Assembly: GCF_023343835.1 (NCBI RefSeq)
Contig: NC_064437.1
Location: 4,850,001-4,914,000 of the forward strand
Direction: 5' to 3'
DNA from: Lagopus muta
Lineage: Eukaryota > Chordata > Aves > Galliformes > Phasianidae
DNA: 64,000 nucleotides
Both the position numbers and the translations under genes were made by a program. Below, one piece after another: positions 48,851-63,160 of this stretch. Below the pieces are notes generated by a model. It saw nothing but the letters and a program-made list of their open reading frames with translations, had not been told where the DNA came from and made no database searches. Position 1 is the first letter of the stretch; every line of letters starts with the position of its first letter.

Positions 48851-49406
48851 GACCTTTAGAGCCGGCTCCTGTTCGTTGAGCTCGAATTTGTTAATCGAGA
48901 TTTACTTTTAAAGCAAGCCCTCTGAGGAGTGGCTGAGGGTTAGGAGGAAATTCAGGCATTCCTTCACGCTACGAAGCTGCTTACAGAGACATATGTGCAC
49001 CTAAAGTTATTAACACTGAGGCGGTGTTTTCTGTGGCGTTGAGGTAATTCTTGTTTTTGTCCTCCTGTCCCACTCTTCGTTTCAGAGGTGTCCGTGCTGT
49101 TACCTGCCGGGTTAAGGCAGTTGTCACCAGCATTTTTTCAGTGGAACCTTTTATTTCCATTCCTCTGAAAGCTGCAGCAGGCTGTGCACCCTGGGATGAG
49201 TGCAGTCTCCTTTGTGAGCTTGTTATCGGGGGTGATGGAACCCCGAATTGTGTTAACGAGCACCTCGGTCTGCACCAGCCCTGTCCTGCAGGCTGTGGGA
49301 TTTGTGTTTGTTCATCTCCACTGAATACAGAGCGGAGCAGCAGGTTATAAATCACCTTTTCCTTATTTTGTTTGTTTGTTCGCACTGCAATTCTCCCTTT
49401 TTCATT

Positions 49407-49423
49407 AAAAAAAAAAAAAAAAA
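49407..49423 (+). repeat. Poly(A) tract of 17 bases
   Basis: Uninterrupted A run inside the putative intron. Confidence 0.85.
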
Positions 49424-52400
49424 GGTTTGTTACTGTTTGGCAAGGATGAAATGGGGGACTGTTACACAGAACAGGGTTTGGAGGAAGAGATATGGAAGGA
49501 AGGAGGATTTGCAGTGTGAAGGGGCAGCTCAAAGCTCTGGTGCTGCTGTGCTGCTGCCACCAGTAGAAAGAAGTCAGGAGATGTGCAGGATCCTTTGGGT
49601 GCCAGAAGTAAGGCTGTGGCTGCTTACCCATTGCCTGGCTGAGCTGTCCTCCCCAGACGGACTGTGGAATCATTTTGGTGCTTTGTTTATTTGTTTGTTT
49701 TCTTCTGAGCTACTGACTCCTCTTTTTGTTCTTCTTGTGGCTGCTGCACGTCGAGGGGGGATGAAAAAAAATATAATTTCCACTCACTCGGAACCTCAGT
49801 GGGACTGATGGAGGCGGGCACTGGGAGAGCGATGCAAATTTGTCTTTCCTGTCTGATCAATTCCCCCTTTTTTGTCCCTGGGGAAAAAAGAAAAAAAAAA
49901 AAGCCCTTATGTTTTGTTGCTGGTTTTTCTTTAATTCATTTTCTGTCCAGGGTGTTACCTTGTGGTTGCCTTGGCATATGGGTGGCTTGACTCATGGGAG
50001 TAAGTAGGAGGTATCCGTGAACAGGATTGGGCTCACTTACTGAGCGTGACGATGTGATGGATAACGTTGGATTTTTCCAAAGACGACTGCGCTGTTTGTT
50101 TGGCCTTTTTTTTTCCCTCTCCTTCTCAGAAGATATTTTAAGGGGAAGCTATAAAGTTTTAGGCTAAATGCTGATCCCAAACGTGTGGGCTGTGCAGCTC
50201 CTTCTGAGCTGTACTGTATGAGCAAGTGCCTTCGTATCACTTGGGCATTTTGTAGCTCTCGCACCGAACGCTGAGAGCTGCTGGCCCCTGCTCAGCACCC
50301 CGTGCTTCTGAGCCAAGTGTGCAGCAGTCAGTGCCACCCAATAGCTAAACTCACTCAGTTACTCACCGTGATCTAACTGTAAAGTCAGAGCTGTGTGTAT
50401 CCAAAGGGAACTGTGCTGCCGACAGAAGGGCCGCTCATCTTCCAAGGAGTGCTGTGAGCTGTCTCCTGCCACCAGAGAAAATAAAGAGGAAGAGCGAGGA
50501 TAGCTGTATGTGGATGTCGTATAACAAGATACTGCTGAGGAGTGAGAACGAGGGAAGCATTTGAATTTATCCCAGTAAAGGTTCTGAGGAGGAAGCTGAT
50601 GACAGCTTGATTTCAGACCATCACACTGTGCATCTCCTGCTCTCCAGCCCCAGTACCGCGTGCCCACTAATTCCTCCTGCAGTCTGGGTTAGATTACAGC
50701 GTGTGCCTCCTGCTTTTCCTTTATCCACAGCTGAAGGCTGCAAGCAGGGAAAGGACCCTCTTTTTGTGGGAGCAAAAGCCATTCTTATAGTTGCCTATAA
50801 TTATTTTTTTTTCCTAAACGTGCCTTTAATATTTTTTTTCTTTCATTTTCAAAAAGAAATGAATCGAAATGGTACACTGCCATATGAATAACGTGAGCAG
50901 CTTTGAAGTAATCACAGTGGGGAAAAAGCATCCTGCTGTTGTAGTGTCTCTTTAGTGTGAACTCCATTGCTTTGCACAGTTTAGGAGAGAGCCTGCAAAG
51001 CGCTTCTGTGCCTGAGCAAGTCCTCTTCCACGAGCAGCCAGAGAAGAACTTGAGGGAATGGTGGTGTGGATTCCTTCTGGGAATCAGATCATTTGGTTCT
51101 GAGCTTTGTAGGATTGAGCTGTTGTTTGATTACCACAGATATCAGTGGTTTGGAACTGTGCTTCGTATTTTGTTCTGTTTGGGAGCTGTTTATTTTAAAC
51201 ACCAGTTTTCAGCCGGCCTCCCCCTTCTGGTGTGATTGGCTGCGATGCACACCGGGCTCTTCTTGGTCCTCCATCCCTGTGTGTTATGAGGCATAGCGTT
51301 TGCACCCAGGCAGTGCATCTCAGAGGAGTTGTGGTCTGCTCAGCACCAAGTGATTGTACCAGAAGGTATGAAGTGTATTTTATAGTGTTGTTTTTTTTTC
51401 CCCGTGGTTCTGGTGTTGTTTTGTTGAATCTGGGACATTACCGTTCTGAAAGTAACAAAGAACAAAGCAATTATTGTCAATAGGAAAGAAACTTTTTGCA
51501 AAGAACTTTTGGTGACAAAGGAGCAATCTATAAAGATGTCAGATCTCTCATTTTCTCTTAATGACATTGATTATGGTTGTTACCAGGAAACACTTCTCCT
51601 TTTCATTCTTTTCCAGCTTCGTTCCGTGTATCCAATTCATGACTCAGTAGAAATGACGAGATTTACCCTGTTAGTTGTGCCACTGGGAAATGAGCCAAAT
51701 GGCCCAGGCCTTTGCAGTAATCACTTCAGATATTAACTTTCAGCAGGCAAAACAATAAGCTGTTCGAATTGCAGTAGCTCGATGTTTCCTTGTTGGGAGT
51801 ATTCATTATTCAGGCAAGGAGAAAGCTTTCTTTTCTTTTTTAAGCGCAGTTGCTTTTGGCAAGCGTACAGCCAATGTATTTGAAATGTATTAATTCTGTT
51901 CTGCTTTTGAAAAGGTGAGTTGAAATTTGTCATTTCAACCTCCTGTGACTGTTCCCCTGGTTAGCAGGACAGTCCTCGCCTCAGCAGCAGCTCAGGCTGT
52001 TTGGGTCTTAAGCAGAAGAACATGTTTGGGGTCTGTGAGTTAGGAGGTGCGCTGCCTGCTCCTCAGCCCGATGCTGCTTGTGTTCCTTCTTGTCTGTGTT
52101 CACCTGGGTTATCCCACTGAAGTAAATGGGGCTGCCTGGTGCCCTTGGAGGCTGGGCTAATGGGAGCTGGGGAGCGGGCTGACCAGTGTGAGGATCTCTA
52201 AACTTCCCATGTTTTACACAGAGCTGTAGCAATATGGTTTTTTTCTTTTTGCTGCAGTTCACTTACAAGCCTGCTTGTTGTGTTATGCCTTCGAATTCTC
52301 CTCTACAGAAGTGAATGTTGAGCTTTATTCGGATTGAGCTTGCAGTTGCACGTTTCCTTTTTATTTTAATTCATGAAGTGTGGTCTTTTCTTAATTCCCC

Positions 52401-54291
52401 TGTTTCGCAGGGTGAGAAAGGGCAGGAAGTCAGGTTGGAGAATGCATGCATAAAGTCATTTGGGATAACTCGTGTCTGTCCCCTCCTCTGTTAAAGTGGC
52501 CAAAACGCTTCTCATGTTGAATAGGAAAATAACTTCTGGTCACTCACTGCTGGTGGAAGTTCTTCCAGTGATTTGTGTTACAAAATCAGTCACTGAATTG
52601 AAAGTGACCCTTTCATGGATTTCAATGAAGAGGGATTTAGCTGTACCTGGTAATTAAAATCTTTGCCATCTGGGGATTGCTAGTGAATATTTACTGAACA
52701 CAAACCAGATGATCTAACGATAGACTTGTCATATAAAGCCATTCGGTGCTTGGAAAGAGGAAGACAGTAATTGTTGTATCTATCTTAGTATTACATGGAA
52801 TTAGCAAATAATGCCAGATTACAGGAAATGAGTCCAGTCTGTGGAAGAGATTTTGTAACTTCTGGAGTTTTTCTTGAAACAGAAGTAAATAAGAGATTAG
52901 TTGGGTTTAAAGTGCTGTATGAACTCATGGAATGAAAACGCTGTTATTACATACTCTGCTCAAAGGGATAAGAAGAAAAAGATCTTTTCCTTCTTCTATA
53001 GTAAGAAAAAGCTTTGAGCCTCAGTCTTGCAAATACTTACATGTGTGCGTTGCGTTGTTCCTGTCAGTAATTTCATCAGCTGCAGATGCTGGGAACTCCG
53101 AGCGTTCTGAATAACGCACTCAGTGCTATCTGAACAATTCGTGGTGTGCTGGAGCTCATCCCTGAAAGCACGTGAGCTGTCGAAGCGCGCACTGAAGGCT
53201 TTCAGTGGATTTGAAGGTACGTTCTGGAGGCGCTGGGAGATCCTGTGCAGTAAAGCTGCTAAATGTAAAGTGAGCGCCTTCTGGGAGATGGCACTTCCTT
53301 ATGGCAACAAAGTTGTATTTCACTGAGTTCAGTGCGCAGAGATGCTCAGTACGTTGAGGAGGAGGGACAGCGTTACACGAGATGATTCAAATCACCAGGA
53401 GTCTTGCCACGAGCTTCAGCTGGGTCAGGGCTTCAACCGTAATATTACAGAAGTCCTTTATCCTGTGTATGGGGTAAAGCTTGTAGAACAAATAACTAGC
53501 TTGTATTAAATCCATCTGTAAGCCACAAAGGAGAATAACGTGTGGACTGTGTACAGAGAGAGATTGGGATTTACTGGGACTATAATTTTCTTTATTGCCC
53601 TTTTTCCAGCCGTGCAAACCTCTGCTGTGCAGTGATTTTAGAGCGGTTGGAGACCTTGGTGGCAGGGTAGCTGGGGAGGGAATATAGATGTAAACTGCTC
53701 CATTTCGTACTGCAGGTTTCTGTCATTGTGTGTCAACGGGTTTGAACAAGGCGTGCAATCTAACAATTATTTCAAAGTGCTTGAGAACTGCTTTTAATAG
53801 AGAGTGTTGTTTTTCTTTGCTTTTTTTTTTTCTTCTCAGCCACCACACGTTGTTTCCCAGCACACTGATGCAACTCAAAGAATACAGGGTTCCAAAGCAA
53901 GGGCAGTGCTTGCTGTGGTACGGCGTAATCCGGCCCTGCAAATGTGCAAACAATAGCAAAAGTACGTGTTTCTGAATATGGCACAGCTGTTATCTCCTCC
54001 CGAGAGCAAGGAGCGTTACAGTGACATAGACAGAACGACCAGTTAAAACCACTCACGCTGTTTTATTGCGTTTAAATGGGGCATGTAAAAAAGCAAGGGC
54101 CAGTTCTTCCATTCAGATAAGTATCAGTTCAGGCCACCGCTGTACTGCCTTTCTGTGCAGGCTTCGAAGAATAGAGGCAAAGAATTCCCCCTCCTCTTGC
54201 CCTGCTGGCACCGCGCTGTGGGATCTCGGTCGGAACCTGAAGCTTTCTGTTCTCAGACCTGTGCTTTGCTGCTAACCTGCAACAAGGGCTA

Positions 54292-54307
54292 TTTTTTTTT
54301 TTTTTTT
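54292..54307 (+). repeat. Poly(T) tract of 16 bases
   Basis: Uninterrupted T run inside the putative intron. Confidence 0.85.
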
Positions 54308-57300
54308 GTAATTACGCTCATTAGTTTTGATGTATGAAATGATTGCTAGTAATTAAAACTTTTTGTAGAGAGTGGACTGCTTGGAAAATAGAAGAAACGT
54401 TTCCAGAGCTGCAGTAGAAATAGGTGCGAATTGTGAAGTTGTGTGTTTTAGGTTATTCTCAGGTTTTGCTCATTTAGGATTTACAAGGGTGACCTCAGTC
54501 AAATCGTCCCTCTCCTTCCCCCAGCTTCTCTTTTCTCAAACCAGTTGCATTAGTTCTGACTTTTCCACCATTATGGCTGAATGTAGATGTGAGTATTTTG
54601 CACGGTGGGTTGGTAAGAAGCACTGTAATTGAATCTACCTGATCACATTTATTCTAGGGGTTAAACAAATACAAAGCATCTTGAACTGCATGTAATTCTG
54701 GCATTTACGTGTGCGATAAGAGGAGGGCTTTGTGAGTGCTGTAGAGTTGTCAGTCTTTTAGAATGAGAGGAAAGCAAATACATTCTTATGTGGGTTTTGT
54801 GTTTTTTGTGTTGTTTTTTTTTCTTCTTCATATTTTGCCAGAAGGAAAAATGACACGAAGGCGACATCACCAAATACTGTAAAACTAACTTTTTCATACA
54901 GATCCCCATTGTTGTTTTAAGTGCTTAAGGGGCTGCCTGTTTGGTTTATTTTGGAACTTGCTGAACTATATGAAGTGTTTCTCCAGGGGCCTGGTATTTT
55001 AATACCTTGTAGAAGGTTGTATAACAGTAGATGATGTATTTTGCCTGCCTTCCTATGCTGTAAATAAATTACATGTGCTGGCTTGGGAGAGAGTATCTGA
55101 GGTGTAAATCAAAGACTAATATAAGAGGGAAAAAGAATTAAGTGATGTTTTGTGGTTGATTAGTTTTATTTCTAAGACACAAGAACGATATTACCTTAGC
55201 ATGAGGAGCTTTCTGAGAAGAGGTGGGGGCTCTAGGATTATTTAAAATAAGTGCTCTGATTCATTGCTTTCTCACAGTGTGCTGTGCTTAAGTCACTTGA
55301 ATGCTCAAGTCAACAATCCTCTGGGCAAAGAAAGATAATATAATTTTAAGCATATCGTAAAATTGAAATTTGATAGCTTCCAGTCTATAATCCTATCTAA
55401 GACTTGGTTGTAATAAAAGGAAAATACAGATGCTTGTGTCGGGTTTGGAGCGTAGTCTTTTGTGAGTTTAAAGAATCGTAAATGTGCTTCAAACAAGCAA
55501 CAAAGTATTTTATTAAGATGAATGTTTTGCTAAAGACTACGTGCTTAATGCAATCCCCATTCCTTCATAATAAGTTTAAATATTAATTCTTTGGAATGCT
55601 AGATGCCTAAAGCTAGACAGAAATGCTGTGCAGTTTCAGATATCTAGGAGTGGGCTTGTGAAACAGGATATTTAACTGGGAGAGATGAGTAGCACATTGC
55701 AGAGTTATTAGGGCAGAACAACAACACAAGAGGATGGCTTAAAAAAAGTTATGTTTTCTGCTCGTGAGGCTTAAGTACCTTAGACTTGTTTGTTTGAAAT
55801 ACAAGAGTAGATTTGCTACGTATGTAGGCTCTAGATTGCCTTTTTTGTTATTATTTTGCTTAAGTTCTTCTTACTCGACTGCCCTTCTTCGAAGCAGCTG
55901 GCTTTGATTTAACCTGAATCCTTCACTGAGAGCAAATGATCAGTCTCTTACGACGACTGCATGTTGTGCTCTTTGCTGGAGCATCTCCGTAGTGGTGATT
56001 GCCTAAGAGGGAAAACGTAAGAGGCCCGGGAAGGCATTTGAGGAAAGCAGCAGTTTGCGTTCAGAAGAACTCATTTCACCCCAAAACGGATCTCTTGACT
56101 TCTTGTTCCTTATGTAAGTCCTGTCTACCTCCCAGCTCCCATCTGTGCTGGGCAGAGAAGGGAGAATTAAAGTGAAAACAGATAGAAAAAGGCGATTTCT
56201 GTTTTATTCCCCACTATTTTCCAGAAAGGATTTAGCGTGAAGTTTCATAACTCCTGCTTTGCTCTGCTGCTTCTGCTGCAATTGCAGTGAGCTGTGGCAC
56301 TGACGTTGGGAGGAGGTGAGAACTGAATGTTTTTGAAAATCCATGCTCTTTTCAGGCACGGAAGAGAAAGTCCAAGTGCTAAATGTGCTCCCAGAGGGGG
56401 AAGTGCAAGCAGGAGCAGCCCAGTAGCTCAGATGCCAAGGTCAGGCAGTCAGCACAGTACATTCATATTTAATTCTCCTTCCTGTTCAGGACCTCATATA
56501 GATCTAAAGTTGGTGTGATCTGCTCTCTTTCATGAAGCAGGAAAAGAACTGGTGAAGGCAGAGAGAGAACAAAGATTGTGCCAGCAGCTGACATGGCCAA
56601 GAATGTAAATATTTGGGATGGGGAGAGTTAGGCTGCTTGGACTCTTCTCTAAATTGTGTCATTTACTTGTATTGTTTTGGGGCAAGTTGGTTTATTATTC
56701 AGGACATTTCTTCATCAAGAATGTAATGGAATACAGAGTGGAGAAATACAAGCTAGTTCTGGCTCCAGAAATGGTACAGTTGTTTCGGCACAGCAGCAGG
56801 GTCAGCTTAATTGCCTGTGCTGGGTGTCAGACTTTGTTGGTTCACCTGCAGCGGTCAGGTGATGTGGCTGTGCTCCATTTCAGATCTGGTCTGGTGTTCT
56901 CTGCTGTGCTGCAGTACGTGGTTGTATCAGCCTGGGGTGGCATTTACTTGAGCATAACTGCGCGTCCTTTACGTGGTGTGCATGTGGGCCAGATCTCTTC
57001 TTGCTGCCTGCAGCATGTGCTGCTTGCCCTTATTGGTAAGTCTGCTTTGGTTTGAGGAGTGAAGCATGTGGAATGCCTGCTTGTTATCTTTGGGAGAGTA
57101 AGGTTTTTAACCGAACGTTTTAGTAGGGCTTCTTGCTGCTTGGCATCTGCTTTACGCCACCAGTTGCAGGAGAGCTACCAAAGAGCAAATTCTTCCATTT
57201 ATTTTAGTACCTGAAATGCTGAGGTGAAGGAAAGGAGGTTCCATCCACACCTATGTTAAGGACTCTATGTTACAAATAAGCTGTTGGGAGGAAAATCTTC

Positions 57301-60300
57301 CCCCTGGTCTGCTGGAAGAAGAGACCTTTGGGTTGTATGCCAGAAGAGGAGAAAATTCTGGCAGTGGTTGAGGAGGCAGGGAGCGCCTATGGGCCTTGAT
57401 GTGCAGGAAGCTGCTACAGGGAGCTCATCCCTCCAGCTGAACAGGCTTTGTGCACAGCTATCACAGACTGTCTCTCAGGACTTGAAAAGGCAATGCTACA
57501 TAATTCTTCTTTTCTCGATCTCTGATTGCTGTAATGTTCAGTTTCCTTAAGGTCCTCGGAGCTGGTTTACATTCAGCTGAAGCTGAGTTGGCCTGATTCT
57601 GCTAGCCTTAGACCTGAAACAACACCATTTTAATCCAAGAGCAGATAAAAAGAGGGGAGCTGTGGGGAGGGCTAAGGCACAAGATTTGTCTTTTAGGCAT
57701 GGACTCAGTACACTTGGCAAGAGAAAAAATATCTCAGGTTTTTCATTTGAGGAGTTTTACTTGTTTTGTTTTATTTTTCCTTTTGCCAACTCATCACAGA
57801 TTGGCTTGTATTCTTTTTCTTTGAGTTCTTGAGCTCTTCTCTAAGGTTTGTTGACCTGTATTTTCACAGGAGTAAAGCTGCAGGCTGTGTGTGCATAGTT
57901 CTTTTTGTCGAAACAAGGATGCTGCATTTCAGTATCTCTGAATGAGTATGCAGGAAATTTAAGAGATGTTTACCCTGAGAGCCCACTTGCTCTTTCTCCA
58001 CCCTCGAAAACTTACTCATTCTCCTGGCCTCCTGACCTCTGTCTTTGACTTTGTGCAGGTTTTCTGATGGCTTATTTTATATCTGTATAAAGGGACGTAA
58101 CTTATTTGAATGGTGGGCTAAACACGTGGAAATATGGCAACTGATGTAAATAGCTTTTGGTCTGCTGAACGTGTAAATATTCAAAATCAGTGAGGGTGAT
58201 TTGGCTTGCTTTTACTGGAAGTATTCGTATGAGATCTCCTCTCTCTTTCTGCATCCTGTCAGAAGCTGTTAGGCAGAAATTACTGGCAGGAATCCTCAGA
58301 CCGCTTTGTCAAAGTTCGTTTTTATGCCTGTTTGCTTATAAGTTTGCCACTTCCACAAATTCTTGTACAAGTGTGTATATTTTGCTACATTAGTCATAGA
58401 AAGCAGATATGAAGGGGGCCAAAAGCTAGAAAGTGAGAGCAGACCATTGGAATGTCTGATCATGAATTGTGTTTTGAGACCTAATGCATGATGGCCTTGG
58501 CTACAAATGCAGCTTATTTGGCAAGTTTGGGTTAAAACCGTAGCATTTTGCAGAGGCTTGATGCTTCAGTGGTGTCTAGGTTAACTTTCTTAAAATGGGA
58601 CTAACCTGCTTTCGGGAAGTTTTCTTGCCAAGAGTCAGTGTTAATGTGAACAATAGTGTCTTTATTAGCTGCTGCAGAAGTTGCTGGGAGACATGAAAAT
58701 TAAGAATGGTAAACACTAGAGGTGATAAAGATGCTTTATGCATGGGATGGATGTTGCAGCAGCAGGCAGTCTGAGGTGGCAGGAAGACAGTTTCAGTGCC
58801 TAGAGATAATATGTGAGTTGAGAGGAAACTGTGAAAAATAGTCTCATCTTGTAACCAACTGGAATTTAGGCAAAAAGAAATTGTTGTACTGACTGCCACT
58901 AGAGAAAGCTATCCAAGGCTTGGATATGGATTCGAGCGTGAAGGCTCTTGACTATAGAGTTTGCTGAGCAACCCAGATTTAAAATACAAGCTAGATGTTA
59001 ATTCTAAGGACCATCTAAACTTGGAGTCCACTGATTTATAGGTCAGGGTTCTGCTTGGTGTGCATGGTGATCACGCCAGCCTTGTTCTGCTGCTATGGAA
59101 GACAATGTTGTTACTGTATTCTTTCCAAACCTGAGTGTGGCAGTAGGTTTTCCACATTGGTACTAAATGCTTTGTGAAATGCACGTGGGATTCAGTGCCT
59201 TCTGTCTCTTCAGTGTTGGTTTATTCTTCCACAGGGCTGGACGCTAAGAAAAATGTTAGCTATGAGTCTGTTCACCTCTTGACGTGTGTTGCTGAGCAGA
59301 CCACAAGATGTTCGTAACTGGAAATTTGAAAGACAGGCTGAATGGAAATCCTACCATGGGATGTAAGTCTGGGTGCCCTGCTGTCCTTTCTGTGACATTC
59401 ATTCCTGCTCTGAACAGTATGGGCACAGTAAAGAGTTACAAGGGAGCTGGAGGCTGCTGTTCTCTCTGACTTAGTGAACAAAGTTCAGACCTTCCCTTAC
59501 TGGTGTTTCTGGATGCTTGTTTATCATGAAAACGCAGAGAAGGCATGCAGTGAAAAATAGGCTAAGTGAAGGACTGTATAAGAGCAGATGGGAGAGCCAG
59601 TGGTGGGACAGCTGGGCATGGAAAAGGATTGATTTTTATGTGCAGAGCAGTTGTGAAATGTTCTGTGGCATTTTGGGGACATGCCATTGCTAACTAACAC
59701 ACGATTGCCTGTTGGGAATAGAAAATGCCAGCCATTGTTCTGTAGAAGGAAATAGCCTTATTGATACTGAATTAGGCTCAGATTGAATTATTATTATTCA
59801 TTCGTAGTACATCCTGTCTTCCAAATATAAAAACGAACTCTCCATACTGAAGTCCTCCAGCACTTTTAGTTGCTGGTCAGATCTACAGGCTCGTGTCCAG
59901 GTGGAGTTTGGGCTGTTTTGAACTGAATTGTGACAGAAACCTACATTAACAAGGTAGCCTTTCTGCTGCTTAAAAGAATCCTCATCAGGCTTGTTCCTGT
60001 GCTATAGTGAGGCTGGCAGAGGCAAATGTGGTGATGGCTTAGACTTAAGCTTATGGGAGACGTCTTGAATTGTCACATGCCATGCTGATAGAAAAGAAAT
60101 AGCTCATAGAAAATAATATGTGCTCTGTTGAATCCTTTAAGAAGTGAATGATCTGTAGAAATTGAGATGCATACGAAACAACTATCAGTGACAGTATTTT
60201 GTACACAACTCTGAGTTTTGTTCCTGATGTTATCTAACAGTTTCTGCTGAAATCCTCACAAAAAATAGAGAACCCCTGCCAGGAAAATTTTGTCTGTTGA

Positions 60301-63078
60301 TTCAGATTAAGGAAAAAATAAATAAAAATTAGGATGTGGCTATCATGCAACAGGGATTTCTTAAGCAAGGGTAAGGAAATAAGGAACTGGGTGATGGATA
60401 TTTTCATACAAACACATGAGGCTATTCCTTGCAATGGAGGATATGAACAGTTTTTACAGATAGAATGCGTATGTCCTGGCAAGCAGTGACACTGAAAAGG
60501 ATTGGGATGTCATAGGTATGGGAAAATATAGATCACCTCATAGCCCATTAGAAATATTATTAAAAAGCATAGGCAATTGGTATTACCTTTCTATAAAGCA
60601 TTGCTTTGGCTGCAGGAAGAAAGGTTAATGATCATACTTTCTTAAATGGCCTTGAAAATCAGAGCTTTAGGGAAGAACTTGAAGGTAGTAACCCACATGT
60701 GGTACTGGTGGGTTAATGGCACAAGAGGCAATCTGGTCAGCTCTGGAGATGTACTAGAGTGGAAAAGTCAGTGGCACTTGAAGGATTGTTTGGGTGCAGA
60801 TAAATGCAGAAAAAGACCAAAGCCAAAGATCAAACTAGAAGGAAGACCTTTGGTTTTGACTGCAAAGATATTAAACGTGGCACCTGGCTTAGCAAAGGGT
60901 GTAATAAATTCACTGGCACTTGGAAGTGTCTCAATTTGGATGTTCCTGTGGAAGAAACAGTCCATTTAAATCATGAACAGTGATAGAATCAGCAGTAAAA
61001 CAAGCTGGACCATCCCATTGGCTTTCACTCGAAATCTGTAAAAGAACAGGTCTCGGGTCATCTCATGCTGCCAGGCTTCTCTTGCTTCACGTGCCTTCTG
61101 CATTGCACTCCTCATTGCATCGTGAAGTTGGGTTGTGTCCTCAGTCAGGGTTTCGTGAGGAAGAGCGGGGGCAGGCTGGGGAAGGAGCAGCATCACTGCA
61201 CCGGAGTCGCATTGTCAGAAATCACAGTAAGGCGATCTCTGCTGCTTCCTACCAACCCACCCTTTCTTTCTTCCTCTTACGTCTCCCTTCAGCAAACAGC
61301 ACCACTCCTTCTTGACTAGACGAGGCTCTATTCAGAGATGTTGTGATGGAACCAGTGGTCTCCTAGGACCTGGGCAGAGACCAACTCAAACCAAGTGCCA
61401 TGTTTAAAACCTGGACATGTAGGAAAATGGTAACAGCTGTGTTCTTCCTCCTCTTAGCAAGCGCTGATGATTTCTGACATTAATGTCTTCCCTTTCTTTG
61501 CTTTCTGAAATGAAAACAAAGCCCTCCTCCCTAGCATAGCAATAGTGACATACTAACACGGTTATTACAGCAAACATTGTGGCCCTCTCTGGTCGCGATG
61601 TTTTCTTTCTGTGGGGAGACTGAAATACTAACTCACAAATAATGTCTTTAGAAGTCATATTAGTCACACATTTTTAAGACATTCCAAAATCATACCAACC
61701 TCCTTCTGAGCTTGTCTGTTGCTACCAATGATTCAAAGTTTTGAAAACTCTCCTTTAGTTTTGATTTACATTTTGGTCTTGGGCACTTGTTATTTCTGGC
61801 AAATGTCAGTTCAGTTTCATTAAAGAAAAATCTGTTTTACAGCCACGCGGCTCAGATCTGCTGCGCTTCTAATAATTGATGGCTGGTTTCCTTATTTCCT
61901 GCATTGTAGAAAAATAAGGACCTTGTTAGACCTAAACAAGCCTGCATAAAGTCACAGTGTGAAATATCAGGTTGGGGGTGAGCGGAGCAGCTGCGGGCAG
62001 GTTTTACAACTTTGGGCCACAGTTGATCGAAGCAGCCAAGGGAAACTGAGATATAGCCATGTGACTGAAATTCGGTTGAGTTCTTTGGCTCCCTGGCCTG
62101 AGATTTATATTTGTGACACCTTCCTCCTCTGTCAGAGCCCGGGCCAGACACAAGCCTGTGTCTGTATACGTACTTAAGGCTCTGCGCACCCTGTGGTGTG
62201 GCCGCCGTGCCCACTGCTTGCCATGCCACTGTGGGGCACGTCTATTTCCAATGCTGGCTGTCTTATTCCAGCAGCCCACAACAGGGTGAGTGTGTGCTTT
62301 GGAAGAAAACAGCTGCCGTGTGGTGGGGATGAAAAATCAAGAGCAAACACTTTCAGAATTTCTGCAAGTGGGCAAATTAATTTCAATCTCAACTGTCATC
62401 ACAAGGGCCTTTTTAATTCCCTTTTCCTTTGGGTGGTATCTTTGATTTATATTTCTGAAAGAGGCAAGTGATCACCCTTTGGTGCCCATTAGGGCTCGTT
62501 CAATTCAGTTTCTTTATAAATTACAGAATCCTACCATTCTCTCAGTTGTTGTAGACAGGTTTCTTGGGTTTAGAGTTTAGGGGTTTTTTGGTTGTTTTTG
62601 TTTATTTATTTGTTTGGTTTAAGAGCTAGTGAAACTTAGCGATGCCTAAGTTAATTGAAAACAACCTGTAAGTCTAAATGAGGGCTTAATTACTATCATG
62701 TATTTTTCCACAGCGCAACAGCTGTTGCCTCCTACCATATTACCATTCCATAAGCCTGGTTGTAGAGATGGGATCCTACCTTAGGGATATATTAGGCTAA
62801 ATGGCTCTTAGGAAGCCCAGCAGGGACATCTGAAAAATACCATAAAAGGTTTTTTTTCTTCTCCTTTTTTCTTTCCTTCTCATATACTTACAGAAGTCCT
62901 GTTCATTTTCTTTGAGAACTGGGTGGCCGTTTTCAGGCAAGACAAGAAGACAGCTATCTGATAAGCTTCCTAGGCCTTCCTCTGAGGGACTTCTCAGAGG
63001 ATGTGCTGAAGAGTTTATAGAAACTGTAGAACCTCTGAAGAACCAGGCCTTGAAGTTTGGTCTAATAGCAATCTGATC

Positions 63079-63160
63079 CAGGGGGGGATTCAGGCACCTC
63101 ACTCCCATTGACGTCAGTGGAAATTCAGTGCCTAAATACCTCTCTGGATCTGGCACTTAA
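63079..63160. repeat. Possible ancient amniote interspersed repeat relic
   Basis: The segment GGATTCAGGCACCTCACTCC, CATTGACGTCAGTGGAAATT, CAGTGCCTAAATACCTCTCT, GGATCTGGCACTT closely resembles a pattern that I recall as frequent in turtle and crocodile DNA (CCATTGA-GTCAATGGGAGTT followed by GCACCTAAATACCT and GGATCTGG). I cannot name the family. It includes a full palindromic CRE (TGACGTCA) at 63109-63116. Confidence 0.4.

Noticed and set aside
56618-57055. A 145-codon open frame in the putative GLIS1 intron
   Set aside because: Hydrophobic but without domain or homology, and no exon structure; treated as chance.
60646-61196. Opposed open frames on both strands (107 and 76 codons)
   Set aside because: I considered a small membrane protein on the - strand, but found no family match, no splice sites consistent with a gene, and no promoter.
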